A stretch of DNA of 64,000 nucleotides from an uncultured bacterium. Lineage in GTDB: Bacteria; Desulfobacterota; Desulfobaccia; Desulfobaccales; 0-14-0-80-60-11. Below, piece after piece: positions 28,223-38,647 of this stretch. The notes beneath the pieces are model-generated. The model had not been told where the DNA came from, did no database searches, and was given only the letters and a program-made list of their open reading frames with translations. The stretch spans positions 16,508 through 80,507 of the forward strand of contig CALEAV010000007.1 of assembly GCA_937943575.1 (NCBI GenBank), in the 5' to 3' direction. Position 1 is the first letter of the stretch; every line of letters starts with the position of its first letter. The translations under genes and the position numbers were made by a program.

Positions 28223-28570
28223 TCAGGTGTTCCGGGCCGACGCCCCCCGGGTGGTGGCCACCCCTTTCTTGCGGCCGGATTTGGGGGATGTCTTTTTGCC
28301 CGAGACCGTTGTTTTTTTCCCCTTCTTCTTGCTGCTCACCTTGGGGGTCGGGCGGGTTTGCCGCCCCGGTTTCACCGTCTGCTGGGTGGCAGGTTTCTCG
28401 GTCTCCGCCGTCGGCCCCTCCGGATGCTTGCTTTCCGGGTAGGCCAGGGGCCGGTTGCCTTCGAGGATGGGCGGGATGGCAGGAGGTTGGGCGTCCTGCT
28501 GCGCCAGGAGGGGGGGAGTCAGGGCCAGACAGAGCAGGCCGGTGAGGGCAAGTTCTCCCAGTCGCTTCAT
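28223..28570 (-). CDS. Secreted Lys/Thr-rich protein of unknown function
   Basis: A 115-residue product with a signal peptide (cleavage near LLAQQ, residue 23-24), a Pro-rich middle and a highly basic C-terminal tail (KKKGKKTTVSGKKTSPKSGRKK). No domain recognised. It belongs to a set of three small secreted proteins behind tRNA-Met. It could bind nucleic acid or anionic surface polymers; that is conjecture from charge alone. Confidence 0.6.
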   Translation of the reverse strand: MKRLGELALTGLLCLALTPPLLAQQDAQPPAIPPILEGNRPLAYPESKHPEGPTAETEKPATQQTVKPGRQTRPTPKVSSKKKGKKTTVSGKKTSPKSGRKKGVATTRGASARNT

Positions 28571-28740
28571 GGCCGGTTTCCTGTGTGGGATTTAGGTTGC
28601 AATCCTTGCGGGCGGGGATGGGCGGCGTCGCCCCCCGCTTTCCCCTCTCCCCCGTGTGTCCGGAGAAATCCGGGGGGGCGGGATGCCAGTCTCACCACCT
28701 GGCACCCCGGCAGAAACCCTGGACTGATGCCTCTCTCGGC

Positions 28741-28995
28741 TTAAGAAGGCTGCTGTTCCGCCTTTTTGGCCTTGGTCTTGCTCTTCTTGGCCTTGGTGGT
28801 CTTGGCCTTCTTCGCCTTCTTGGTGGTGGTTTCCTTCTTCTCGGTCTTTTGCGTGGCGGCGGTTTCAGCCTTCGGAGCCTGGGATTCCACTGCCGGCGCC
28901 GGCGCAGTGGCCGTCTCCTCCTTCTGGGCCAGCCCCATGGCGGGCAGGCTCAAAAGGAAGGCTCCCCCCACAACCCAGGTCAACAACTTTTTCAT
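28741..28995 (-). CDS. Secreted Lys/Ala-rich protein of unknown function
   Basis: An 84-residue product. Signal peptide MKKLLTWVVGGAFLLSLPAMG with cleavage near GLAQ; the mature part is Ala/Thr/Glu-rich, then an H1-histone-like tail of KAKKAKTTKAKKSKTKAKKA. GGAGG lies 9 bases before the ATG at 28995, which is preferred to the ATG at 29004. The start is only 28 bases from the tRNA-Met 3' end. Confidence 0.6.
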   Translation of the reverse strand: MKKLLTWVVGGAFLLSLPAMGLAQKEETATAPAPAVESQAPKAETAATQKTEKKETTTKKAKKAKTTKAKKSKTKAKKAEQQPS

Positions 28996-29022
28996 AAGGC
29001 CCATCCTCCAAAAAATAATAAG

Positions 29023-29099
29023 TGGTGGCGGTGCAGGGATTCGAACCCCGGACACTGCGGATATGAGCCGCATGCTCTAACCAGCTGAGCTACACCGCC
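29023..29099 (-). tRNA. tRNA-Met (CAT)
   Basis: A full cloverleaf reads leftward from 29099: acceptor GGCGGTG, D-arm with AGCTCAGCTGGTTAGAGC, anticodon loop CTCATAT giving CAT, T-arm with GGTTCGAATCC, discriminator A and an encoded CCA. The paired first base and the overall sequence favour elongator tRNA-Met. A CAT anticodon also occurs in lysidine-modified tRNA-Ile, which is less likely. Confidence 0.93.
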
Positions 29100-29239
29100 A
29101 TCCCCTTCATATATATTCCCCCCTCCGGCCCCCTGTCAAACGAAAATTCCGGGCGCCCCGGGGCCGCTTGGGGCTGAACCTTCCGGGTGAGGCGGCGGTG
29201 CGTTTCTGTAATCCTGAGACCACGGGAGACCCGGGAAGG

Positions 29240-29926
29240 TTAACTTTCTCCCGGGCCAGGAGAGCCGGACGCGCCCCCTGCCAGCCGCTGAAGGAGCCGG
29301 GGGAAGCGGCTGATGAGCCCGTCCGGGCCCGCCGCCGCCAGCCGGGCCGGGTCGCCATACCCGTAGGTGACCGCCACCGTGGCGGCCCCGGCGCCTTTGC
29401 CCGCCAGCACATCCGCGGGCTTGTCCCCCACCATCAGGGTGCGCTCCGGCCGGGCCCCCAGCTCCGTGATGAGGGCCATCAGACCCCGGGGGTCCGGCTT
29501 CAGGACGCCGTAACTGTCCCCGCCCCGGACCGCCAGAAAAAAGGGGGCCAGCCCCAGTCGGTCCACAATGCCCCGGGTCAGGGCGGTGAGCTTGTTGGAC
29601 AGCACCGCCAGCTTCCGGGGCGCCAAGGCCGCCAGGGTCTCCGGCACCCCGGGGTAGAGGCGGGTCGCCTCCACCAGGTGGGCGGCGTAATAATCCAGAT
29701 ACCGGCGGCGCACCTCCCCATAGAGCGCCTGGTGCTCCGGCCCCAGAGCCCGGCGGAGAAAGGTCTCCTCCCCGCCACCCAGCATCTCCGCCACCGCCGC
29801 CTCCGTATACCCGGGCAACCCCACCGCCGCCAGGGCATGGTTCAGGGCTGCGGCGATATCCGGGACGGTGGCCGCCAGGGTGCCGTCCAGGTCAAAGACG
29901 ATGAGCTCCGGGTCGGGCAGAGGCAT
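29240..29926 (-). CDS. HAD-superfamily phosphatase, phosphoglycolate phosphatase-like
   Basis: A 228-residue HAD hydrolase of subclass IA with a four-helix cap. Motif I is FDLDGTLAAT (D11 and D13 region; the usual Ser after TL is Ala), motif II LSNKLT (near 109-114), motif III KPDP (near 143) and motif IV GDKPADV (near 167-173). It resembles Gph/PgmB-type enzymes; phosphoglycolate is the most usual substrate of the group but is not proven. It follows the P1 peptidase gene by 121 bases. Confidence 0.85.
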   Translation of the reverse strand: MPLPDPELIVFDLDGTLAATVPDIAAALNHALAAVGLPGYTEAAVAEMLGGGEETFLRRALGPEHQALYGEVRRRYLDYYAAHLVEATRLYPGVPETLAALAPRKLAVLSNKLTALTRGIVDRLGLAPFFLAVRGGDSYGVLKPDPRGLMALITELGARPERTLMVGDKPADVLAGKGAGAATVAVTYGYGDPARLAAAGPDGLISRFPRLLQRLAGGASGSPGPGES

Positions 29927-30047
29927 ATCAGGCTGACTCCGGGGCCGGGGCGCGGGAGGGCTTGACCCCGCTTTTTTGGCCCTCTCCCCCCTCTCCAGGT
30001 TCAGCTGGCTCCCGGGGAACTCCCCGGCGGCCCCGGCAAAGCAAAAG

Positions 30048-31025
30048 TCAGACCCCGGGGGTGGAGGCGCCCCCCTGGAGCTCCTGCCAGCAAGGCAACA
30101 CCCCCAGACCGTGGGCGCTTTTCACCGCCGAGAGGATGGCCGCCTCCAGGGCCGCCTGGGTGAGCAAGCCCACCACATGCAGGTCCGCCCTGACCTCGGG
30201 ATGGGCGAGCACAAAGATGATATCGCCGTCAAACAGGGTGTGGACCGGCCGGATGCAGCGGGCCAAGGCGTTGTGGCCCATCTGGGCGATCTTCTGGGCC
30301 TCCTCCCGGGTGAGGCGGGCGTTGCTGGCCACCACCCCCACCGTGGTGTTTTGCTCCCCGAAACGCTGGCGCACCACCCCCCGGCGGATGTGTCGGGCGC
30401 TGTCGGCAAACTCCCGGCTCTCCGGGCCGGTGCGGGCCCCGGCCAGGATCTCCCCGGTCTCCGGATCCACCACGTCCCCGAAGGCATTGACCACCACCAG
30501 GGCCCCCACCTGCAGCCCCTCCGGGCCGCTCACGTGCGCCGTCCCCAGCCCCCCCTTGGTGGCCTGGCGGATGCCGAAGAGCTTGCCCACGCTGGCACCG
30601 GTGCCGGCCCCCACGCTGCCGTCCCCCTGGGGCTCACTGCGGGCCGCCAGACAGGCGCTGAAGCCCATGGCCCGGTCAGGCCGCACCCGGCAGTTCCCCA
30701 CGGTGAGATCGTAGATCACCGCGGTGGGCACGATGGGCACCCGGGTGATGGCCACATCAAAGCCCCGGCCCTGCTCCTCCAGAAACTCCATCACCCCGCC
30801 GGCGGCGTCCAGACCGAAGGCGCTGCCGCCGGCGATGCAGACGGCGTGGACCTCATTCACCACATGCAGGCCCTGAAGGGCGTCCAGCTGCCGGGTGCCC
30901 GCGGCGGAGCCCCGGATGTCCACGCTCCCCACGGTGTGGGGCGGGCAGAGCACCACCGTGACCCCGGTGAGGTTTTTGTAATCACTGGCATGCCCCACGG
31001 CAAAGCCGGGCACCCGGGTGATCAT
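30048..31025 (-). CDS. P1 family (DmpA-type) self-processing peptidase
   Basis: Ntn-hydrolase-like aminopeptidase of the DmpA/P1 family, 325 residues. These proteins self-cleave so that a Ser/Thr becomes the new N-terminal nucleophile. Here the junction is GEQN226-T227-T228-VGVVASNA, with a threonine at the expected position. The N-terminal VGHASD and the GGSAFGLDAAGGV segment are family features. Its start overlaps the LpoA-like gene stop (ATGA), so the two are coupled. Peptide or D-amino-acid substrates are possible. Confidence 0.88.
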   Translation of the reverse strand: MITRVPGFAVGHASDYKNLTGVTVVLCPPHTVGSVDIRGSAAGTRQLDALQGLHVVNEVHAVCIAGGSAFGLDAAGGVMEFLEEQGRGFDVAITRVPIVPTAVIYDLTVGNCRVRPDRAMGFSACLAARSEPQGDGSVGAGTGASVGKLFGIRQATKGGLGTAHVSGPEGLQVGALVVVNAFGDVVDPETGEILAGARTGPESREFADSARHIRRGVVRQRFGEQNTTVGVVASNARLTREEAQKIAQMGHNALARCIRPVHTLFDGDIIFVLAHPEVRADLHVVGLLTQAALEAAILSAVKSAHGLGVLPCWQELQGGASTPGV

Positions 31026-32857
31026 GGCGCCGCCTCCACCGGCACCACCCGGCCGCCCCGGCAGGTGAGGAGATAGACGGTGAGCTCCCCCTGCCGGTTT
31101 TCACTGAAGCCCTTCAGCCACGGCACCTGGGGGGCCCCCCGGAAGGCCATCAGCCGCCTGGCCACCTCCTCCCGGCTCAGGGGGCCGTCGGCCGCCACCC
31201 GGCTCAGGAGGCGGCCGGCCAGGTAGCCCTGGGCGGCGAAATAGTCCGGCGCTTTGCCGTAGCGCTGCCGCCAGGCGCTGACGAACTCCTGCACCGCCGG
31301 GTTCGGGTCCCCCGGGAAAAAGCCTTCCGGAAAGATGACCCCTTCCAGCTGCCTGACCCTGGCGTCGTCGGGGTGAGCCAGGTTGGTGCCCAAAAGGGGC
31401 AGGCGGCGCAAGGGATGGTCGGAAATCCGGCTCAAAAGCGAGCTGAGGACGGCCGCCTCCTCCGGGACGAACCAGGCGTCAAAGGGCCGGGACCCCCCCT
31501 CCGACTCCGGAAAGAGGGCCAGCAAGGGGGAGAGGGCCAGGCTGAAGTCCCCGCTGCCGGGGGGGTAGGTTCCCTGGACCACCACCTCGCCCCCCCGTCT
31601 GGCGAGCTCTTCCTGAAACAGCCGGGTGAAGGTGCGGCCGTAGGCCGACTCCGGGGCCAGGATGGCATAGCGCTGCCAGCCCCGGGCCACGCCGTAGCGC
31701 ACCAGCTCCTGGACCTGGGCCTGGGGGGTGAGGAAGGCCTGGAACACCCACTCCCCGGCCTCCGTCACCTCGGCCCGCTGGGTCAGGGCCAGGAGCGGCA
31801 CCCCCGCCTCCTGGGCCGCCCGGGCCGCCTCCGGGGCCTCCGCCGAGGCAAAAAAGCCCACCATCATCACCACCCCGGGCTGGCGGGCCAGGGCGCCCAC
31901 CCCCTGGGCGGCGCCGGCACCGGCAGCCTCCTGGAAGACCACCTCCACCGGCGCCCCCTGGAGGGCCAGCTCCAGGCCCCGTTTCAGCCGCTGCCCTGCC
32001 TCCGCCAGGTCCCCCGCCAGGGGGATCACCGCCCCCACCCGGGGGCGGGCGGGGGTGAGGAGCTGCTCCGCCGCCTGGGCCTCGGGCGTCCCCGGGTAGC
32101 GCTCCGTGAGCAGGGTGAGCCAGCGCCGGGCCTCCTCAATGCGGCCGGCCCGCCGGGCATTCTCCGCCAGCCGGGCCAGCAGGGCGGCGCTCAAGGGGGT
32201 GTCCCGGTAGAGATTCGCCAGGCGCTCCAGATCGACAGGGCTGGCCTGCTCCAGCAGGCGCTTTTTTAAAAATTCGAACCACTCGGCATCCCCGGCGGCC
32301 AGATCCTGGTGCGCCAGGCGCAGGCGCACAAAGGCGGGTTCCACCTGCCCCTGCCGCAGGGCGATCTCGGCCAGGAGGGCATTGGTGGAGAAGCGCAGGG
32401 CCACCGGCAGGTCGGCGGCGGTGAGGGGCTCCAGGATCTGCAACGCCCGGGTGTATTGCCCCAGCTTGTAGTAGGCCCGGCCCAGACCGTAGCGGATCTC
32501 CCGGCTCTGGTCCAGGTCCGGGTTGTGGGCCAAAAGGGTCTCATAGCGGCTCAGCGCCCCGGCCCAGTCCCCCAGAAGCCCGGTGAGCTCCGCCTCCCGG
32601 AGCCGGGCCCGAAAGGCCTGGGGGCCCTGGGGATGCCGGCTGAGATAGGTGCGGTAGTCCCGCAGGGCCTGTTCATAGTCCTGGCGGCGGTAGGCCGCCT
32701 CCGCCTGGTGGAAGAGCTCCTCCCCCGCCGCCTCCGGCGCAGCGGCCGGACGACGGGCCCCCACCTGGATCTGGGGCTGCACCACCACCGGCGGGGGGCT
32801 GACGCAGCCCGCCAGCAGCAGCCCGACCAGCAGAAGATATGGCCAGCGTCTCATCAT
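31022..32857 (-). CDS. LpoA-like lipoprotein: TPR region plus type I periplasmic binding fold
   Basis: A 611-residue lipoprotein (lipobox LLLAGC near residues 13-18). Residues about 45-260 are TPR-like helices (YEQALRDYRTYLSRHP and similar). Residues about 270-610 form a periplasmic-binding-protein type 1 fold (VGAVIPLAGDLAEAG, VVMMVGFFASAEA, YAILAPESAYGRTF), the layout of penicillin-binding protein activator LpoA and of Leu/Ile/Val-type binding domains. Most likely it sits in the outer membrane and acts on peptidoglycan synthesis or senses a ligand. It is coupled to the P1 peptidase. Confidence 0.8.
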   Translation of the reverse strand: MMRRWPYLLLVGLLLAGCVSPPPVVVQPQIQVGARRPAAAPEAAGEELFHQAEAAYRRQDYEQALRDYRTYLSRHPQGPQAFRARLREAELTGLLGDWAGALSRYETLLAHNPDLDQSREIRYGLGRAYYKLGQYTRALQILEPLTAADLPVALRFSTNALLAEIALRQGQVEPAFVRLRLAHQDLAAGDAEWFEFLKKRLLEQASPVDLERLANLYRDTPLSAALLARLAENARRAGRIEEARRWLTLLTERYPGTPEAQAAEQLLTPARPRVGAVIPLAGDLAEAGQRLKRGLELALQGAPVEVVFQEAAGAGAAQGVGALARQPGVVMMVGFFASAEAPEAARAAQEAGVPLLALTQRAEVTEAGEWVFQAFLTPQAQVQELVRYGVARGWQRYAILAPESAYGRTFTRLFQEELARRGGEVVVQGTYPPGSGDFSLALSPLLALFPESEGGSRPFDAWFVPEEAAVLSSLLSRISDHPLRRLPLLGTNLAHPDDARVRQLEGVIFPEGFFPGDPNPAVQEFVSAWRQRYGKAPDYFAAQGYLAGRLLSRVAADGPLSREEVARRLMAFRGAPQVPWLKGFSENRQGELTVYLLTCRGGRVVPVEAAP

Positions 32858-32990
32858 GGTGCACTCAGAATAGTGAGGGGAGGGCCGGGAGACCCGGAGG
32901 CCCCCGCCCTCCCCTGAAGCGGCCCCCCTTCCCCGGAAAGGAGGGGGCTGGGACAGGATGCCTCCTGCCCCTCCTGGTGGAACCGCCGGT

Positions 32991-34886
<1,896 letters not shown>

Positions 34887-34907
34887 TTATATTCCTCCTC
34901 GCAAAAC

Positions 34908-35507
34908 TTATGCGGAAATATCAACACCGGGGGAGGCAGGCCGGTTGCCGCTGCGGGCCACCACCACCATGGCGGGCCGCAGGAGCCTCGTGCGGAAGAG
35001 ATACCCCCGCTGCAGCTCCTTGGTGACCGTCTGGTCCGCCAGCTCCGGGGCCTCCTCCTCCATGACGGCGTGGTGATAGGCCGGGTCGAAGGGCTGCCCC
35101 AGGCACTCCACCGGGGTGACCCCGAATTTCTGCAGCACCTTGAGAAACTCCTGGCGCACCAGCTCCAGGCCCTCCAGCAGTCCCGGGGGCGCCTCGAACT
35201 GGCGGCCGTTTTCCAGGGCCCGCTCCAGATTGTCCAGCACCGGCAGGAGCTCCTTGAAGACCGCCTCGTTGGCGTACTGCACCACCTCGGCCCGCTCCCG
35301 CTCGGCCCGCTTCTTCAGGTTCTCCAGCTCGGCGGCGTAGCGCAGAAGCCTGTCATGGCATTCCTGGGCCTCCTTGGTCTTCTCCGCCAGCAGGCGTTTC
35401 AGCTCTTCCGGATCCGGCTCGGCCGCCGGCGTCTCTGCGGTGTCGGGGGCCGTCTCCCCGGCCCCGGCCGGTTCTTCCCGCTTATCGGTGTCAGTCATGG
35501 AGTGCAT
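34908..35507 (-). CDS. grpE: Nucleotide exchange factor GrpE
   Basis: ADP-release factor for DnaK, 199 residues. An acidic, disordered N-terminus is followed by a long coiled coil (about 30-95) and the C-terminal beta domain. Hallmarks are RYAAELENLKKRAERE, LLPVLDNLERAL and the FDPAYHHAVM segment. It lies between hrcA and dnaK in the usual order. Confidence 0.96.
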   Translation of the reverse strand: MHSMTDTDKREEPAGAGETAPDTAETPAAEPDPEELKRLLAEKTKEAQECHDRLLRYAAELENLKKRAERERAEVVQYANEAVFKELLPVLDNLERALENGRQFEAPPGLLEGLELVRQEFLKVLQKFGVTPVECLGQPFDPAYHHAVMEEEAPELADQTVTKELQRGYLFRTRLLRPAMVVVARSGNRPASPGVDISA

Positions 35508-35569
35508 AAACCTCCCAAACCATAATCATTCCGAACGATGGATGCAACGGCCCGGCGGCGGGGACAATG

Positions 35570-36619
35570 TCAGGAGTGGTGCTTTCTCAGCCAGTCGGTG
35601 ACCAGGGCGGCGGTGTAGCGCACCACCGGGACGATGCGGGCGTAATCCATGCGCATGGGGCCGATGACCCCGAGGCTCCCCACCGGCGCGTCGTCCAGGG
35701 AATAGGAGGAGGCCACCAGGCTGAGCTGCATCTCCGGGAACTTGTCGTCCGGGCTGATGATGATCTGCACCCCCTGGGAGGCCAGGGTCTGGTCCAGCAG
35801 GGCGATGAGGTGGTGCTTCTCCTCGAAGGCCCGGAAGATGGCCCGGATCTTGGCCACATCGGCGGCGAATTCCGGATAATCCAGGATGTGGCTGGTGCCC
35901 TCGATCATCAGCTCGCCCTGGTCCTCCGCCGCCAGGGCCTGGCGGCTTAAGTTCAGGGCCTGGGCCACCATCTTGTCAAACAGGTCCTTGTCCTTGGCCA
36001 TCTGCTCCAGGATGCGGCGTCGGGCCTCCGCCAGGGTGAGGTTCTGGCAGAGGTCGTTGAGATAGCGGCTGAAGCGGTCCAGCTGCTCCTGGGTGAAGGC
36101 GACGCCGCTCCTCAGAAACCGGGTCTGCACCTGCTGATCCTGGGAGACCAGCAGCACCAGGACAAAGTCCCCGCCCAGGCTGATGAACTGGATGTGGCGC
36201 AGGTGCACCGCCCGGGGCCGAGGGGTGAGGACCAGGGCCGGGTGGCCGGTGGCCGCTGACAGGGCCCGGGAGGCCTGCCGGAAGAGATCCTGGGGCTCCG
36301 CCGCCACGGGCTTGAAGACCTCCCGGATCTGCCGGCGGGCGCTGGCCTCCAGCTCCCTCACCGGCAGGATGTGGTCCACGTAGTAGCGGAAGGCCAGGGC
36401 CGTGGGCACCCGCCCGGCGGAGGTGTGGGGCTGGCGCAGGTAGCCCCGGTCCTCCAGGTCCAGCATGACGCTGCGGATGCTGGCCGAGGACAGATTCAGG
36501 CCGGAGAGCTTCGCCACCACCCGGGACCCCACCGGCTCGCCGGTGGCGATGTACTGGCTCAGCACGGTGGCTAGCACCCGCCGCTCCCGCTCTGTTAACG
36601 TGTTCGCCGCTGTCACCAT
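35570..36619 (-). CDS. hrcA: Heat-inducible transcription repressor HrcA
   Basis: Winged-helix repressor of class I heat-shock genes, 349 residues. The N-terminal HTH region LSQYIATGEPVGSR and LNLSSASIRSVMLDLE and the C-terminal GPMRMDYARIVPVVRYTA block are characteristic. The start at 36619 is chosen because an upstream in-frame ATG at 36664 falls in the predicted -35 box. HrcA normally binds a CIRCE element (TTAGCACTC-N9-GAGTGCTAA); no match is visible upstream of this operon. Confidence 0.95.
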   Translation of the reverse strand: MVTAANTLTERERRVLATVLSQYIATGEPVGSRVVAKLSGLNLSSASIRSVMLDLEDRGYLRQPHTSAGRVPTALAFRYYVDHILPVRELEASARRQIREVFKPVAAEPQDLFRQASRALSAATGHPALVLTPRPRAVHLRHIQFISLGGDFVLVLLVSQDQQVQTRFLRSGVAFTQEQLDRFSRYLNDLCQNLTLAEARRRILEQMAKDKDLFDKMVAQALNLSRQALAAEDQGELMIEGTSHILDYPEFAADVAKIRAIFRAFEEKHHLIALLDQTLASQGVQIIISPDDKFPEMQLSLVASSYSLDDAPVGSLGVIGPMRMDYARIVPVVRYTAALVTDWLRKHHS

Positions 36620-36635
36620 CGCGTCCGCCTGTTTC

Positions 36636-36664
36636 AAAGTAAGGTGGCCCCGGGGAGATGTCAA
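36636..36664 (-). promoter_or_regulatory. Predicted promoter of hrcA-grpE-dnaK
   Basis: TTGACA (36664-36659), a 17-base spacer and TACTTT (36641-36636), just upstream of the chosen hrcA start. A sigma-70-type promoter without CIRCE suggests another mode of heat control. Confidence 0.45.
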
Positions 36665-36767
36665 GGGATTTGTCCCGAATTCAAGGAGTTACCCCTTTAC
36701 CCCCCGCCCCCGGGGGGTGACACCGCAGGCCTGCTCCCCCCCTGCCCCCACCACCGGCCCCTGCCGC

Positions 36768-37442
36768 TCAGCCCTGGCAGCGGTGGCGGATGCTCTCCCC
36801 CTCCGCGGCGTAGACCACCTGTTCGGCGATATTGGTGGCGTGGTCCCCCACCCGCTCCAGGTGGCGGGCCACGCTGATCTGGGCCTCCCCGAAGCCGATG
36901 ACCTCATCGGCCACCATCTCTTTCAGGATATCCTGGGTGAGGCTCCGGTGGAGGTCATCCACCTCGTTGTCCGCCCGGCAGACCTCCCGGGCCAGGGCGG
37001 GGTTGTGCTCCACGTAGGCGGCGAGGCTCTGGCGCACCATGGTCAGCGCCATGCCGGCCAGCCGGCTCATCTCCGGGTGGAAAGTCCGGCCGCCGGGAGG
37101 GTCCAGGGACAGGGCCTCCTCGGCGATATTCACCGCCAGGTCGCCGATGCGCTCCAGCTCGGCGACGATGTGGTCCGCGGCCATGATCTCCCTCAGGTCC
37201 GCCGCCACCGGCTGGTAGAGGGCGATGAGCCGCACGCATTCGGCGTCGATGGCCTCCTCCAGGTCGTTGATGTCCCTGTCCCCGGAGATGACCCGGCGGG
37301 CCAGCTCCCGGTCCTGTCGCAGGAAGGCCTGGACCGCCCGTTGGATGGCCTCCTCCGCCATCCCGGCCAGCTTCAGGAGCCGCTCCTTCAGGGAGGCGAT
37401 CTCCTGCCGGAATTTGTCCACCTGTCTGGGAGCTTCCGCCAT
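36768..37442 (-). CDS. phoU: Phosphate-signalling protein PhoU
   Basis: Negative regulator of the Pho response and of the Pst phosphate transporter, 224 residues. Two three-helix PhoU repeats are visible, each with the E..ND/N-EVDDLH-type metal motif (DINDLEEAIDAEC and DNEVDDLHRSLTQDIL) and the ERIGDLAVNIAE and ERVGDHATNIAEQ signatures. GAGGTG precedes the ATG at 37442. No pst or phoBR genes are adjacent. Confidence 0.95.
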   Translation of the reverse strand: MAEAPRQVDKFRQEIASLKERLLKLAGMAEEAIQRAVQAFLRQDRELARRVISGDRDINDLEEAIDAECVRLIALYQPVAADLREIMAADHIVAELERIGDLAVNIAEEALSLDPPGGRTFHPEMSRLAGMALTMVRQSLAAYVEHNPALAREVCRADNEVDDLHRSLTQDILKEMVADEVIGFGEAQISVARHLERVGDHATNIAEQVVYAAEGESIRHRCQG

Positions 37443-37889
37443 GATGCACCTCGTGGCTGCAGCGCCCCCCTCCCCGGGGGCGGCGCCGCGGCAGCGCCCG
37501 GCCGCAGTCCGGCCGTTTTCTCCTTCAAGGTTATTGTTCCACAGGCGGCTGCAGAAACCAAGCCCTTCCGCCGCCGGGGCCTGGGGGCCGCCCAGGCCGG
37601 CCCCTCCCCCCGGGGCGCCGCCGGCTCCGAGAGCTCCTCCGGGACCGGCAGGGCCGGGCCGAAGGGAAGGAGGACACCCGGGCCAGGCCGGCAGGCCGGG
37701 GTGCCCGGGAGCTCCCGGCTCCGGGGGGTTAGGGAAATCGCGGCCGCACAAAGCCTTGCGGCGACCTCTGCCGCCTCCAAGGCGGGGCGGCCGGCGCCGG
37801 AGGGGCTGACCAACCCCCCTTTACGGCCGTGTCCTTCGGGAGGCCCGGGTTCCCCTCCGCCGCCGCCACCCCCCGGCCCGGTTGGGCCC
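37443..37889. other. 447-base GC-rich gap between phoU and truA
   Basis: No gene or RNA recognised. It holds G/C-rich runs and a short stem GGGCCC-AACC-GGGCC immediately after truA (37874-37889) without a T-run. The phoU promoter is presumably here, but no good -10/-35 pair was found. Confidence 0.4.
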
Positions 37890-38630
37890 TCAGTAGCTCA
37901 CCTCCACCAGAAAGAGGCCCTGGGGTGGGGCGGTAGGCCCCACCAGGCGCCGCTCCGGACGGGTGAGCAGCTCCGCCAGGTGCGCAACCGGCCGCTTCCC
38001 CCCGCCGATCTGCACCAGGGTGCCCACCAGGCTGCGCACCATGCCCCGAAGAAAGCCGGTGGCGGTGATGCGGAAAATGAGCAGCTCCCCTTCCCGTCGC
38101 CAGCCCGCCGCCAGCACTCGGCGCCTGGTGGTGCGCAGGCCGCTGCCACTGGCCTGGAAGGCGGCAAAATCGTGCTCGCCCACCAGCAGCCGGGCGGCCT
38201 CCTCCAGGGCCGGAACCGCAAGGGGCCCGGCGACCTGCCAGACGTAGCGGAGATTCAGGGGCGAGCGCACCGGCCGCTGAAGGATCTGGTATTCATAGGT
38301 TTTGGCCCGGGCGGATTTGCGGGCATGGAACTCCGGGGGCACCTCGGCGGCCGAAAGGACCGCAATATCCGGCGGCAGGAGGGAGTTGAGGCCCTGCACG
38401 AAGGCCCGGAGGGGCAGGGAGCTAAGGGTGTGGAAGTTGGCCACCTGGCCTTTGGCGTGCACCCCGGCGTCGGTGCGGCCGGAGCCGATGAGGTGCACCT
38501 GTTCGCCGGTGAGGCGGGCCAGGGCGCTTTCAATGGTCCCCTGCAGGGTGAGGGCGTTTTTCTGGCGCTGCCAGCCGTGGTAGCGGGTGCCGTCGTATTC
38601 CAGGTCCAGGCGGAGGTTGCGGGGGCCCAT
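37890..38630 (-). CDS. truA: tRNA pseudouridine synthase A
   Basis: Makes pseudouridine at positions 38-40 of the tRNA anticodon stem, 246 residues. The catalytic aspartate is in GRTDAGVHA (D51 region), with the N-terminal LEYDGTRYHGWQ and the C-terminal FLRGMVRSLVGTL typical of TruA. It begins 17 bases after argC, closing the rplM-rpsI-argC-truA run. Confidence 0.96.
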   Translation of the reverse strand: MGPRNLRLDLEYDGTRYHGWQRQKNALTLQGTIESALARLTGEQVHLIGSGRTDAGVHAKGQVANFHTLSSLPLRAFVQGLNSLLPPDIAVLSAAEVPPEFHARKSARAKTYEYQILQRPVRSPLNLRYVWQVAGPLAVPALEEAARLLVGEHDFAAFQASGSGLRTTRRRVLAAGWRREGELLIFRITATGFLRGMVRSLVGTLVQIGGGKRPVAHLAELLTRPERRLVGPTAPPQGLFLVEVSY

Positions 38631-38647
38631 GGCCGGGCACCGGCGGC

